Assembly (NCBI RefSeq): GCF_027531545.1
Contig: NZ_JAPZSC010000016.1
Span: forward strand, 1 to 64,000
Source of the DNA: Silanimonas sp.
Lineage (GTDB): Bacteria > Pseudomonadota > Gammaproteobacteria > Xanthomonadales > Xanthomonadaceae
Direction of reading: 5' to 3'
DNA: 64,000 nucleotides
Part shown: positions 46,637 through 54,592 of the stretch, in pieces
Position numbering within the stretch: position 1 is the stretch's first letter
Layout: each line of letters starts with the position of its first letter
Made by a program: the position numbers and the translations under genes
The notes under the pieces: generated by a model
What the model was told of the DNA's origin: nothing
The model's database searches: none
The model's input: only the letters and a program-made list of their open reading frames with translations

Positions 46637-46819
46637 TCACTCGTCATCGCGGAACACCCTCAGCCGTCCGCCGCGGGCGCCGGGACGCAGCTCGAATTCG
46701 ATCGGCCGGCAGCACACCTGGCAATCCTCGATGTAGCGCTGCGCGTCGTCGGCCGATTCGATCTCGACCTCGATCGGTTCGCCGCAGTAGGGGCAGTCGA
46801 TGGTGCGGGAACGCAGCAT
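46637..46819 (-). CDS. CPXCG-motif cysteine-rich small protein
   Basis: 60 residues: MLRSRTIDCPYCGEPIEVEI, then a second cysteine set DCQVCCRPIEFEL. The two CxxC pairs suggest a zinc ribbon. The family (named for its CPxCG motif) is widespread in proteobacteria and has no known function. The start at 46819 is preceded by GGAGG ten bases upstream. It lies between the btuB riboswitch and the divergent cobT gene. Confidence 0.85.
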   Translation of the reverse strand: MLRSRTIDCPYCGEPIEVEIESADDAQRYIEDCQVCCRPIEFELRPGARGGRLRVFRDDE

Positions 46820-46880
46820 GGGAAAAACCTCCAGCGCCGACCATACTGCGCGGCCCGCCCTGCGTTCCGTGAAGCTTCCG

Positions 46881-47990
46881 ATGCCCGCCGATGCCCGCCC
46901 GACGACGGATGCGTCGTTCCAGCCGCCTGTGCTGCCGCGGCTCGAACCCGACGGCGAACTCGCGCGCCGCGTGCGCCATGCCCTCGACAGCAAGACCAAG
47001 CCACCGGGATCGCTGGGTCGGCTCGAAGCGCTGGCCCTCCAATTCGCGCTGGTGCAGGACCGGCCCGACCCGCGAGTGGCCCATGCGGAAGTGCGCGTGT
47101 TCGCTGGCGACCATGGGGTCGTTGCCGAGGGCGTGTCGCCTTACCCGCAGGCGGTCACCGCGCAGATGGTCGCCAACTTCCTCGCCGGCGGTGCCGCCAT
47201 CAGCGTGCTGGCGCGGCAGTTCGAGGCACGGTTGGCGGTGGTCGATGCCGGTGTGGCTGCGCCGCTGGGCGCGCACCCGATGCTGCTGGCGCGCCGCATC
47301 GCCGACGGCACCGCGAATTTCGCGCAGGGCCCGGCGATGAGCGGGGCGCAAGCCGTGGCCGCGCTGTCGGCCGGCGTGGCGATGGGTCGCGAGCTTGCCG
47401 CGCAGTCCGTGCTGGTGGTGGGCGAGATGGGCATCGGCAACACCACGAGCTCGGCGGCACTGATGGCGGCGCTGACGGGTCTCGATGCGGCCGAGTGCGT
47501 CGGCCGCGGTACGGGCGTCGACGAGGCCGGTCTGGCGCGCAAGGCCGCGGTGGTTCGGAAGGCCCTGGCGGTGAACAGCCTCGAGGGCCGGCCGCCGGAA
47601 TCCTTCGGCGCTGTATCGCCGGAGGCAGCGCTGCGCGCCCTGGCGGCCGTCGGCGGCTTCGAGATCGCGATGATGGCCGGCGCCATGCTGGGCGCGGCCT
47701 CGGTGCGTGCGCTCGTGGTCGTCGATGGCTTCATCGCTACCGCGGCAGCGGCAGTGGCGCTGGCGATGGATGCGGCGCTGAAGCCGTTCCTCGTGTTCGC
47801 CCACGTCTCGGCCGAGGCCCCGCATGCGCGCTGGCTGGCCCGAATCGAGGCCGAACCCTTGCTGTCGCTCGGCCTGCGGCTGGGCGAGGGCAGCGGTGCG
47901 GTGCTGGCCCTGCCGCTGCTGCGCGCGGCCTGCGCCCTGCTGGCCGAGATGGCCACCTTCGACAGCGCTGGCGTGTCGGATCGCGCGTGA
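46881..47990 (+). CDS. cobT: Nicotinate-nucleotide--dimethylbenzimidazole phosphoribosyltransferase
   Basis: 369 residues from ATG 46881. Family landmarks are DSKTKPPGSLGRLEALALQF, VRVFAGDHGVVAEGVSPYPQ, VVGEMGIGNTTSSAALMAAL and the catalytic-glutamate end LGLRLGEGSGAVLALPL. It makes alpha-ribazole phosphate, which becomes the lower ligand of cobalamin. It overlaps cobS by four bases (GTGA) and starts the short cobT-cobS-cobC operon for nucleotide-loop assembly. Confidence 0.95.
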   Translation: MPADARPTTDASFQPPVLPRLEPDGELARRVRHALDSKTKPPGSLGRLEALALQFALVQDRPDPRVAHAEVRVFAGDHGVVAEGVSPYPQAVTAQMVANFLAGGAAISVLARQFEARLAVVDAGVAAPLGAHPMLLARRIADGTANFAQGPAMSGAQAVAALSAGVAMGRELAAQSVLVVGEMGIGNTTSSAALMAALTGLDAAECVGRGTGVDEAGLARKAAVVRKALAVNSLEGRPPESFGAVSPEAALRALAAVGGFEIAMMAGAMLGAASVRALVVVDGFIATAAAAVALAMDAALKPFLVFAHVSAEAPHARWLARIEAEPLLSLGLRLGEGSGAVLALPLLRAACALLAEMATFDSAGVSDRA

Positions 47991-48814
47991 GCATCGCCGC
48001 CGACGCACCTGCCTCGATCGGTCCGATCCGCCGCGAGTGGCGGGGCTTCTGGCTGGCGGTGCAGTTCTTCACCCGCCTACCGACGCCGCAGTTCGAGGGC
48101 TTCCGCGCGGAATGGCTGAACGACGCGGCGAAGTGGTTTCCCGCCGTGGGGCTGCTGGTGGGTGGCCTCAGCGCCGCGGTGCTGTGGCTCGCGGCCCAGG
48201 TCTTCCCCATGCCGATCGCCGCTGGTCTGGCGCTGGCCGCTGGGGCGGTCGTCACCGGCGCCTTCCATGAGGACGGCCTCGCGGACACCTTCGATGCGCT
48301 GGGTGGCCACGTCGACCGCGCCAAGGCGCTGGTTATCATGAAGGACTCGCGCCTCGGCAGTTACGGCGCGTTGGCCCTGCTGCTGGTGACCGGCTTGCGT
48401 TGGGGGGCGCTCGCGGCCCTGCCGTTGGCGCTCGCGATACCGGCGTTGGTCGCCGCCCACGCTGTGGCGCGCGGCGGCGCGACGGCCCTGATGGCCCGCC
48501 TCGACTACGTGCGCGACGAAGACGGCAAGAGCAAGCCGCTGGCGGTGGCCCTGGGGCCCGCGAGCCTGCTCGTGGCGCTGCTGCTGTCGGCGCTGCCGTT
48601 GGGCGTCGCCACCGGCCTGGCGCCGGACGCTTGGCCGCTGTGGGCGGCGGGCACGGCGGCGGTCGCACTAGTGCATGAGTGGTGCGCCCGCTGGTACCGA
48701 CGCCGCTTGGGCGGCTTCACCGGCGACACCCTGGGCTGTGCCGAGCAGCTCGGCGAGGCGGCCTTCCTGCTGGCGGCCGTCGCGGCCCTGCGATTGCTGC
48801 CCGGCGGGGCCTGA
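47987..48814 (+). CDS. cobS: Adenosylcobinamide-GDP ribazoletransferase (cobalamin synthase)
   Basis: 275 residues from GTG 47987, which overlaps the cobT stop. It is a polytopic membrane protein. FWLAVQFFTRLPTPQFEGF at the start, TGAFHEDGLADTFDALGG with the acidic metal-binding pair, and KDSRLGSYGALALLLV are characteristic of CobS/CobV. The late GGFTGDTLGCAEQLGEAAF is also conserved. It joins alpha-ribazole to adenosylcobinamide-GDP in the inner membrane. Confidence 0.95.
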   Translation: MSIAADAPASIGPIRREWRGFWLAVQFFTRLPTPQFEGFRAEWLNDAAKWFPAVGLLVGGLSAAVLWLAAQVFPMPIAAGLALAAGAVVTGAFHEDGLADTFDALGGHVDRAKALVIMKDSRLGSYGALALLLVTGLRWGALAALPLALAIPALVAAHAVARGGATALMARLDYVRDEDGKSKPLAVALGPASLLVALLLSALPLGVATGLAPDAWPLWAAGTAAVALVHEWCARWYRRRLGGFTGDTLGCAEQLGEAAFLLAAVAALRLLPGGA

Positions 48815-48818
48815 GTCC

Positions 48819-49418
48819 GTGTCGATCCGCCGAGTTCCGCCGCTGGTCGCCATCCGCCACACGCCCGTGCAGGGCGGGCAGGGCGTCTGCTATGGACGCA
48901 GCGACCTGCCCGTGCATGCGCGCGACGTCAGCGACGCGGCGCGACGCCTGCGCCTCGCCTTGCCGGACTGGCCCATCGCCAGCAGCCCGCTCTCGCGGGC
49001 CCGACAGCTCGCCGAAGCCACCGCGCGCGCCTTCCGCATCGAGGTCCAACCCTCGCGCGGCGTGCCGCCCACGCCTTGGCCGACGGCGAAGGCGCGGACG
49101 GACGTGCGTGGGATCCGCTTCGACGAGCGCCTCGCCGAGCTGCATTTCGGCCAGTGGGAAGCCCAGCCCTGGCACGCCATCGACCGCGGCGCGCTGGACG
49201 CTTGGGCGGCCGATCCCGCGGGCTATCGCATGCCGCACGGTGAGCGTTACCTCGATCTGGAAGCGCGCGTGGCCGCGGCGCTCGCGGAACACCGTGAGCC
49301 GATGCTGTGGTTCACCCATGCCGGCGTGATCCGTGCGCTGCACCACCTCATCAGTGGTATCGACCGCGAGGACGCCCTGCGCATGCCGGTGCCCTACGCC
49401 ACGCCGGTGCGTTTCTGA
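48819..49418 (+). CDS. cobC: Histidine phosphatase family protein, probable alpha-ribazole phosphatase
   Basis: 199 residues from GTG 48819, four bases after cobS. The catalytic histidine is in VAIRHTPVQGGQGVCYGRSD (RHT in place of the usual RHG). The second half of the site is LHFGQWEAQPWHAI and the late histidine is in LWFTHAGVIRAL. Position after cobT-cobS favours removal of the 5'-phosphate from alpha-ribazole phosphate or cobalamin phosphate. The protein lacks other features, so a different phosphatase role is possible. Confidence 0.85.
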   Translation: MSIRRVPPLVAIRHTPVQGGQGVCYGRSDLPVHARDVSDAARRLRLALPDWPIASSPLSRARQLAEATARAFRIEVQPSRGVPPTPWPTAKARTDVRGIRFDERLAELHFGQWEAQPWHAIDRGALDAWAADPAGYRMPHGERYLDLEARVAAALAEHREPMLWFTHAGVIRALHHLISGIDREDALRMPVPYATPVRF

Positions 49419-49436
49419 ACCTGAAGGGGCGCGCGC

Positions 49437-50675
49437 TCAGTCCTTCAGGAACAGGCTGACGAGGTCGTTGTTGAAGTTGCGGCCCTGCGCGGTGAGCGCA
49501 TAGACCTCGCCGTTGCCTTCGAGCCAACCACGCGCTTCGGCGGTGGCGATCTCGGTGGCGATCGCGCTGCGCGACAGCCCCGTGGCCTGCTCGAACTCGG
49601 TGAGCGCGAACGGGGCATGCAGGCGCAGCCGGTTGAGCATGTAGTCGAAGGGGCGCGCCGGCATCAGCACGTCCTCGTCGCCGCCGATGTGCGCGCCTTC
49701 CGGCGATCCAAGAGCAAGGGCGGCGAGGTACTCGCGCGGGTTCTTCTTCTTCCAGCGCCGCAGGATGCGGCCGTCGTGGCCGAAGCTGATCTTGCCGTGC
49801 GCGCCGGCACCGATGCCGAGGTAGTCGGCATAGGTCCAGTAGTTGAGGTTGTGGCGGCTCTGCCGGCCGGGCTTCGCGTAGGCCGAGATTTCGTAGTGGC
49901 CGAATCCGGCTTCCGCGATCCGCTGCTGGCAGGCCTCCTGCATCGCCCACGCGTCGTCTTCATCCGGCAGGCCCTCGGGCGGGCGCGCGGCGAAGACGGT
50001 GTTGGGTTCCATCGTCAGGTGGTAATGCGAGAGGTGCGCCGGCTGCAAGGCGATCGCGCGTTCGACGTCCTGCAGCGCCATCGCCATGGTCTGGCCCGGC
50101 AGCGCGTACATCAGGTCGATGTTGAGGTTGTCGAGGCCGGCGTCCTGCGCCAGCTTCACCGCGCGCTCCGCTTCCCCGCTGTCGTGGATGCGGCCGAGCG
50201 CCTTCAAGCAGCCGTCGTCGAAGCTCTGCACGCCGAAGCTCAGGCGGTTCACGCCGGCGGCGCGGTAGCCCTCGAAGCGGTCGAACTCGGCGGTGCCGGG
50301 GTTGCACTCCAGCGTCACCTCGGCGCCGGGCGCAAACCGCAATCGCGCGCTGCACGCGGCGAGGATGTCGTTGATGGCCGAGGCCGGGAACAGGCTGGGC
50401 GTGCCACCGCCGAAGAACACGCTGTGCACCGTGCGGCCCCAGACATTCGGCAGGTCGAACTCGAGGTCGCGCACGAGGGCGGCGACGTACTCGGCGACCG
50501 GCAGTTCCTGCGGCCGCTGGTGCGAGTTGAAGTCGCAGTACGGGCACTTCCGCACGCACCACGGGATGTGGATGTAGAGCGCGAGCGGCCCCGGCACGAG
50601 GGCCGGTGCGGCGTCGTGCGCGCAGTCGGGGGAACAGTGTTCGCCGTGCGCTTGGGGCGTGCCCTGGGGGTTCAT
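49437..50675 (-). CDS. hemW: Radical SAM heme chaperone HemW
   Basis: 412 residues. The cluster motif ALYIHIPWCVRKCPYCDFNS (C-x3-C-x2-C, then DFNSH) matches HemW rather than the coproporphyrinogen dehydrogenase HemN. FFGGGTPSLFPASAINDILA binds S-adenosylmethionine, and NLNYWTYADYLGIGAGAHG is the conserved later block. A short Cys/His-rich N-terminus (HGEHCSPDCAHD) precedes the core. It is an extension seen by eye, with no known role. HemW delivers heme to respiratory enzymes. It starts three bases after the rdgB stop, in the rph-VOC-rdgB-hemW run. Confidence 0.94.
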   Translation of the reverse strand: MNPQGTPQAHGEHCSPDCAHDAAPALVPGPLALYIHIPWCVRKCPYCDFNSHQRPQELPVAEYVAALVRDLEFDLPNVWGRTVHSVFFGGGTPSLFPASAINDILAACSARLRFAPGAEVTLECNPGTAEFDRFEGYRAAGVNRLSFGVQSFDDGCLKALGRIHDSGEAERAVKLAQDAGLDNLNIDLMYALPGQTMAMALQDVERAIALQPAHLSHYHLTMEPNTVFAARPPEGLPDEDDAWAMQEACQQRIAEAGFGHYEISAYAKPGRQSRHNLNYWTYADYLGIGAGAHGKISFGHDGRILRRWKKKNPREYLAALALGSPEGAHIGGDEDVLMPARPFDYMLNRLRLHAPFALTEFEQATGLSRSAIATEIATAEARGWLEGNGEVYALTAQGRNFNNDLVSLFLKD

Positions 50676-50678
50676 GCC

Positions 50679-51293
50679 TCAGCCCGCCGCCGCGCCGCGC
50701 GCGATCCACTCGGCCAATCGCGACTTCAGCACGGCCAGTGCACGACCGCGATGGCTGATCGGGTTCTTCTGGCTCGCGGGCATTTCAGCCGCACCCAGTC
50801 CGGTGGCCGGATCGAAGAACACCGGGTCGTAGCCAAAGCCGCCGTCACCGCGCGGCGCGTCGAGGATGATCCCCGGCCACTCGCCCTCGGCGATGAGCGG
50901 CTGTGGGTCCTCGGCATGGCGCAGCAGCACGAGGCAGCAATAGAAGCGCGCCGTGCGGCGTTCCGTCGGAACGCCCTGCAGTTCGCCGAGCAGCTTGGCG
51001 ATGTTGCCCGCCGCGTCGCCGTGCACGCCAGCGTAGTGCGCGCTGATGAGGCCCGGCGCGCCGCCGAGTGCATCGACGATCAGGCCGGAGTCGTCGGCCA
51101 GCGCCGGCAGCCCGGAGATCCGCGCCGCGTTGCGCGCCTTGATCAGCGCGTTCTCGACGAAGGTGTGGCCGTCCTCGACCGGATCGGCGATGCCGAGCGC
51201 GCCCTGCGGCACCAGCTCGAGCCCGGACTGCGAAAGCAACTCGCCGAGTTCGGCGAGCTTGCCTTTGTTCCCACTGGCGAGGACGACCTTCAT
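50679..51293 (-). CDS. rdgB: XTP/dITP diphosphatase (RdgB/HAM1 type)
   Basis: 204 residues from MKVVLASGNKGKLAELGELL. The motifs LASGNKGKL, ALADDSGLIVDALGGAPGLI and GFGYDPVFFDP are those of the inosine triphosphate pyrophosphatase family. It hydrolyses non-canonical purine nucleotides and keeps them out of DNA. The ATG overlaps the stop of the VOC gene. Confidence 0.96.
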   Translation of the reverse strand: MKVVLASGNKGKLAELGELLSQSGLELVPQGALGIADPVEDGHTFVENALIKARNAARISGLPALADDSGLIVDALGGAPGLISAHYAGVHGDAAGNIAKLLGELQGVPTERRTARFYCCLVLLRHAEDPQPLIAEGEWPGIILDAPRGDGGFGYDPVFFDPATGLGAAEMPASQKNPISHRGRALAVLKSRLAEWIARGAAAG

Positions 51294-51697
51294 GCGTGCC
51301 CCCCGAGGGCGGCCGGCTGGATCAGGTCCCAGCGATTGCCGTAGCGATCGATGAAGACCACCACCTTGCCGTAGGGCTCGTCGCGCGGCGTTTCGGCGAA
51401 ACGCACGCCGCGCGCGCTCATCGCGGCGTGGTCGCGGTCGAAGTCGTCGGTGTGCAGGAAAAAGCCCACGCGGCCGCCCGTCTGGTCGCCGATGCGGGAC
51501 TTTTGCGCCTCGGTCGCGGCCTTCGCCAGCAGCACGCGGCACTGCGAAGCCGGCGAGGGCGTCACCTCCACCCAGCGCTTGCCGTTGCCGCGGTCCTCGT
51601 CGCAGACCAGCGTAAAGCCGAGGTCGTCGACGTAATGGCGGATGGCGGTGTCGTAATCGTCGACGACCAGCGCGAAGAGGGCGAGGTGGCGGTTCAT
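51290..51697 (-). CDS. VOC (glyoxalase/bleomycin-resistance) superfamily protein
   Basis: 135 residues, a single vicinal-oxygen-chelate unit: LALFALVVDDYDTAIRHYVD, WVEVTPSPASQCRVLL and DRYGNRWDLIQPAA. The family includes glyoxalases, dioxygenases and antibiotic-binding proteins; the substrate here is unknown. It lies between rph (10 bp upstream) and rdgB (overlapping), an operon position commonly filled by housekeeping genes. Confidence 0.88.
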   Translation of the reverse strand: MNRHLALFALVVDDYDTAIRHYVDDLGFTLVCDEDRGNGKRWVEVTPSPASQCRVLLAKAATEAQKSRIGDQTGGRVGFFLHTDDFDRDHAAMSARGVRFAETPRDEPYGKVVVFIDRYGNRWDLIQPAALGGHA

Positions 51698-51707
51698 CCG
51701 TGCGTCG

Positions 51708-52424
51708 TCAGCCCGCCAGCGCCGCGCGCTGCGCGGCCACCAGCTCGGCGATGCCCTTCTCGGCCAGCGCCAGCATCGCGTCCATCTCGCTGCGCCGGAA
51801 CGCATGGCCCTCGGCCGTGCCCTGCACTTCGATGAAGCCGCCGCCGTCGTTCATCACCACGTTCATGTCGGTGTCGCAGTCGCTGTCCTCGGCGTAGTCG
51901 AGGTCGAGCACCGGCACGCCGCGGTAGATGCCCACCGACACGGCGGCCACGGCGCCGAAGATCGGGTTGCGCGAGGTCTTCAGCGTCGAGACCGCGTCCA
52001 CCAGGGCCACGTAGGCGCCGGTGATCGCCGCGGTGCGCGTGCCGCCATCGGCCTGCAGCACGTCGCAGTCGAGCGTGATGGTGCGCTCGCCCAGCGCATT
52101 GCGATCCACGCAGGCGCGCAGGCTTCGGCCGATCAGGCGCTGGATCTCCAGCGTCCGGCCGCCCTGCTTGCCTTGGGCGGCCTCGCGGCCCATGCGGGAG
52201 TTCGTGGAGCGCGGAAGCATCCCGTACTCGGCCGTCACCCAGCCTTCGCCCTTGCCGCGCAGGAAGCCCGGCACGCGCTCCTCGACGCTGGCCGTGCACA
52301 ACACTTTGGTGTCGCCGAAGCTCACCAGCACCGAGCCCTCTGCATGCTTGGTGTAGCGGCGTTCGATGCGTACTTCGCGCATCTGGTCGGGTTGGCGGCC
52401 ACTGGGGCGGGCGATGACGGTCAT
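51708..52424 (-). CDS. rph: Ribonuclease PH
   Basis: 238 residues from ATG 52422-52424 ([20 protein letters not shown]). [40 protein letters not shown] and [20 protein letters not shown] are the conserved blocks of the phosphorolytic RNase that trims tRNA 3' ends. An in-frame upstream extension to 52583 has no homology-like content. It is divergent from yicC. Confidence 0.97.
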   Translation of the reverse strand: MTVIARPSGRQPDQMREVRIERRYTKHAEGSVLVSFGDTKVLCTASVEERVPGFLRGKGEGWVTAEYGMLPRSTNSRMGREAAQGKQGGRTLEIQRLIGRSLRACVDRNALGERTITLDCDVLQADGGTRTAAITGAYVALVDAVSTLKTSRNPIFGAVAAVSVGIYRGVPVLDLDYAEDSDCDTDMNVVMNDGGGFIEVQGTAEGHAFRRSEMDAMLALAEKGIAELVAAQRAALAG

Positions 52425-52455
52425 GGAGCGGGCCGGTGGTGGCGAAAGGGCGCGG

Positions 52456-52464
52456 AGTTTACCA
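52456..52464 (-). promoter_or_regulatory. Extended -10 promoter of rph
   Basis: TG-G-TAAACT on the minus strand (hexamer 52461 to 52456). Transcription would start about 25 bases before the ATG. A TACCAT hexamer on the plus strand (52460-52465) overlaps it and could serve yicC. Confidence 0.45.
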
Positions 52465-52500
52465 TCCGCCTCCCTGCCGCCCGCCGCGCGAGCCACCCGC

Positions 52501-53364
52501 ATGATCCGCAGCATGACCGCCTTCGCCGCGGTCGAACGCGCCACCGCCGGCGGCACGCTGGCCGCCGAGCTCCGCGCCGTCAACCACCGCTACCTCGAAC
52601 TGTCGCTGCGCCTGCCCGACGAGTTGCGCACGCTGGAGCCGATGCTGCGTGAGAAGGTCGCCGCGAAGATCTCGCGCGGCAAGCTCGACCTCGGCCTGCG
52701 CCTGCGCAGCAGTGGCGACGCCCTGCGCCCGCTGAGCGTGAACGAGGCGCGGCTGCAGCAGCTCACCGAGCTGCACGCGACCTTCGCTGCCCGGTTCAGC
52801 ACCTTGGAAACCAGCTTCACCGACCTGCTGGCCTTTCCGGGCGTGCTGGCCGACGCCGGCACCGACATGGACGCCCTGCGCGCGGAAGCGGCGGCGCTGG
52901 CCGACGCGCTGCTGGCCGATTTCCTCGCCCATCGCGAACGCGAGGGCAAGGCGCTGGCCGGCCTCATCGAGGAGCGCCTGAAGGCCATCGAAGCGATCAT
53001 CGCCACGGTGCGCGGCGTGCTGCCGGAGCTGCGCAGCGCGATCCGCCAGCGCATCGAGACCCGCTTCGGCGAGCTGAAGGTGGAAGTCGACCCGGCCCGG
53101 CTCGAGCAGGAACTGGTGCTGCTGCTGCAGCGCGCCGACGTCGACGAGGAACTCGACCGCCTCGCTACCCACGTGGTCGAGGCCCGCCACGCGATGAAGC
53201 GCGGCGAGGCCGTCGGCCGCCGCCTCGATTTCCTGCTGCAGGAGTTCAACCGCGAGGCGAACACGCTGGGCTCCAAGGCCGTCGACGCCCGCTTGACCCA
53301 GGCCTCGGTCGAACTGAAGGTGCTGATCGAGCAGATCCGCGAACAAGTGCAGAACATCGAGTGA
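52501..53364 (+). CDS. yicC: YicC family endoribonuclease
   Basis: 287 residues from [20 protein letters not shown]; the open frame continues upstream, but this ATG gives the conserved start. [20 protein letters not shown], the long helical middle and the C-terminal [20 protein letters not shown] match the YicC family, recently described as an RNase. It is followed by gmk after 19 bp, the usual pairing. Confidence 0.94.
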   Translation: MIRSMTAFAAVERATAGGTLAAELRAVNHRYLELSLRLPDELRTLEPMLREKVAAKISRGKLDLGLRLRSSGDALRPLSVNEARLQQLTELHATFAARFSTLETSFTDLLAFPGVLADAGTDMDALRAEAAALADALLADFLAHREREGKALAGLIEERLKAIEAIIATVRGVLPELRSAIRQRIETRFGELKVEVDPARLEQELVLLLQRADVDEELDRLATHVVEARHAMKRGEAVGRRLDFLLQEFNREANTLGSKAVDARLTQASVELKVLIEQIREQVQNIE

Positions 53365-53383
53365 GGCCGGAGGCCCGCCCCGC

Positions 53384-54031
53384 ATGAGCCATCCCCACGC
53401 CCCCGTCGAACGCGGCACCCTGTTCGTCGTCGCCGCGCCCTCGGGCGCCGGCAAGTCGAGCATGGTCAACGCCGTCCTCGCCCGCGAACCCGGCATCGCC
53501 CTGTCGATCAGCTACACCTCGCGCGCGCCCCGCCCGGGTGAACGCCATGCCCACCACTACCACTTCGTGGACAAGGCCGAGTTCGAGCGGATGATCGCCG
53601 CCGGCGACTTCTTCGAGTACGCGCTGGTGCACGGCGACTACAAGGGCACGGCGCGGCAGTCGGTGGAGCCGCAGCTGGCCACGGGCAAGGACGTGCTGCT
53701 CGAGATCGACTGGCAGGGCGCCCGGCAGGTGCGGCAGAAGATCCCGGACGCGGTGAGCGTCTTCATCCTCCCGCCCTCCACCGACACGCTCGAGACCCGC
53801 ATGCGCAACCGCGGGCAGGACAGCGAGGCCGTGATCGCCCAGCGTCTCGCCGCGGCGCAGGAAGAGATGTCCCATGCGGCCGAGTTCGACTACTGGATCG
53901 TCAACGAGCACTTCGACACGGCGGCCAACGAGCTGCGTTCGATCTTCATCGCCCACCGCCTGCGCCGCGAAGCCCAGGCGCGTCGTCACGCCGGCCTGTT
54001 CGCCGGGCTGATGGCCGGTTACGAGCCCTGA
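53384..54031 (+). CDS. gmk: Guanylate kinase
   Basis: 215 residues. The P-loop is VVAAPSGAGKSSMVNAVL; SISYTSRAPRPGERHAHHYH, FEYALVHGDYKGT and LLEIDWQGARQVRQK are standard guanylate kinase blocks. It converts GMP to GDP, which also links to (p)ppGpp metabolism served by spoT nearby. GAGG precedes the ATG by about 15 bases, a long spacing. Confidence 0.97.
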   Translation: MSHPHAPVERGTLFVVAAPSGAGKSSMVNAVLAREPGIALSISYTSRAPRPGERHAHHYHFVDKAEFERMIAAGDFFEYALVHGDYKGTARQSVEPQLATGKDVLLEIDWQGARQVRQKIPDAVSVFILPPSTDTLETRMRNRGQDSEAVIAQRLAAAQEEMSHAAEFDYWIVNEHFDTAANELRSIFIAHRLRREAQARRHAGLFAGLMAGYEP

Positions 54032-54098
54032 ATCCCCGCAAGTGCCTGATTTTGCTGGTGGGTCGGTTGGCTCGTTCAGGCCCGGGCGGGGGTTTTCC

Positions 54099-54127
54099 TT
54101 GCCCGACGGCGGCTCGGCCGCTATCCT
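54099..54127 (+). promoter_or_regulatory. Sigma-70-type promoter of rpoZ
   Basis: TTGCCC (54099-54104), a 17-bp spacer and TATCCT (54122-54127) lie in the 145-bp gap between gmk and rpoZ. The start would be near 54134, giving a leader of about 43 bases with GGAG seven bases before the ATG. Confidence 0.6.
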
Positions 54128-54176
54128 GCCCGGTCTTTGAAGGCAGGCCCGTCGGCCCGCCGCGCCGGAGTACCGC

Positions 54177-54473
54177 ATGGCCCGCATCACCGTTGAAGAT
54201 TGCCTGGACGTCGTGAACAACCGCTTCGAGCTGGTCGTTCTGGCCTCGAAGCGCGCCCGCCAGCTGGCCAAGGGCGCTGAGCCGACCCTCGACAACAGCG
54301 AGCACGAAGACAAGCCGACCGTGCTGGCCCTGCGCGAGATCGCCGCCCGCCAGATCGACGAAGCGCTGATCGAGCAGGTCGAGAAGGCCGAGCGCGAGCG
54401 CCGCGAGCGCGAAGCCCTGGAGTGGGCCGCCGCCGAGGTGGTCGACGACGACATGAAGGGCGGCGACGACTGA
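54177..54473 (+). CDS. rpoZ: RNA polymerase omega subunit
   Basis: 98 residues: [37 protein letters not shown], then [20 protein letters not shown]. These are the conserved segments of omega, which helps assemble the beta' subunit and takes part in the (p)ppGpp response. An acidic end (DDDMKGGDD) follows. It lies upstream of spoT as in many gammaproteobacteria, but a terminator separates them here. Confidence 0.97.
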   Translation: MARITVEDCLDVVNNRFELVVLASKRARQLAKGAEPTLDNSEHEDKPTVLALREIAARQIDEALIEQVEKAERERREREALEWAAAEVVDDDMKGGDD

Positions 54474-54520
54474 TCCACGTCGTCATCCCGACCATCGCGC
54501 GGCCTCCCGCCGCGTGAACC

Positions 54521-54549
54521 GAGGCCCGCTCCGGCGGGCCTCGTCGTTT
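54521..54549 (+). terminator. Intrinsic terminator after rpoZ
   Basis: A perfect nine-base stem GAGGCCCGC/GCGGGCCTC with a four-base loop (54521-54542) is followed by GTCGTTT rather than a pure T tract. The same tail occurs after rpmE2 and, slightly altered, after gltA. Confidence 0.7.
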
Positions 54550-54557
54550 CCGCGGTG

Positions 54558-54586
54558 TTGCCGCCCCCGGGGCCGGCCCTTACATT
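54558..54586 (+). promoter_or_regulatory. Promoter of spoT, placed for a leaderless transcript
   Basis: TTGCCG (54558-54563), a 17-bp spacer and TACATT (54581-54586). The -10 hexamer ends six bases before the spoT ATG at 54593, so transcription should start at or beside the A of the start codon. It is the best formed of the four such promoters in the window. Confidence 0.6.
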
Positions 54587-54592
54587 CAGGGC

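Noticed and set aside
42063-46736. Plus-strand open frame of 1557 codons antisense to the DUF1631 and btuB genes
   Set aside because: Composition is arginine/alanine/glutamine/histidine-rich with no domain, and it mirrors two well supported genes. Long antisense frames are expected at this GC content.
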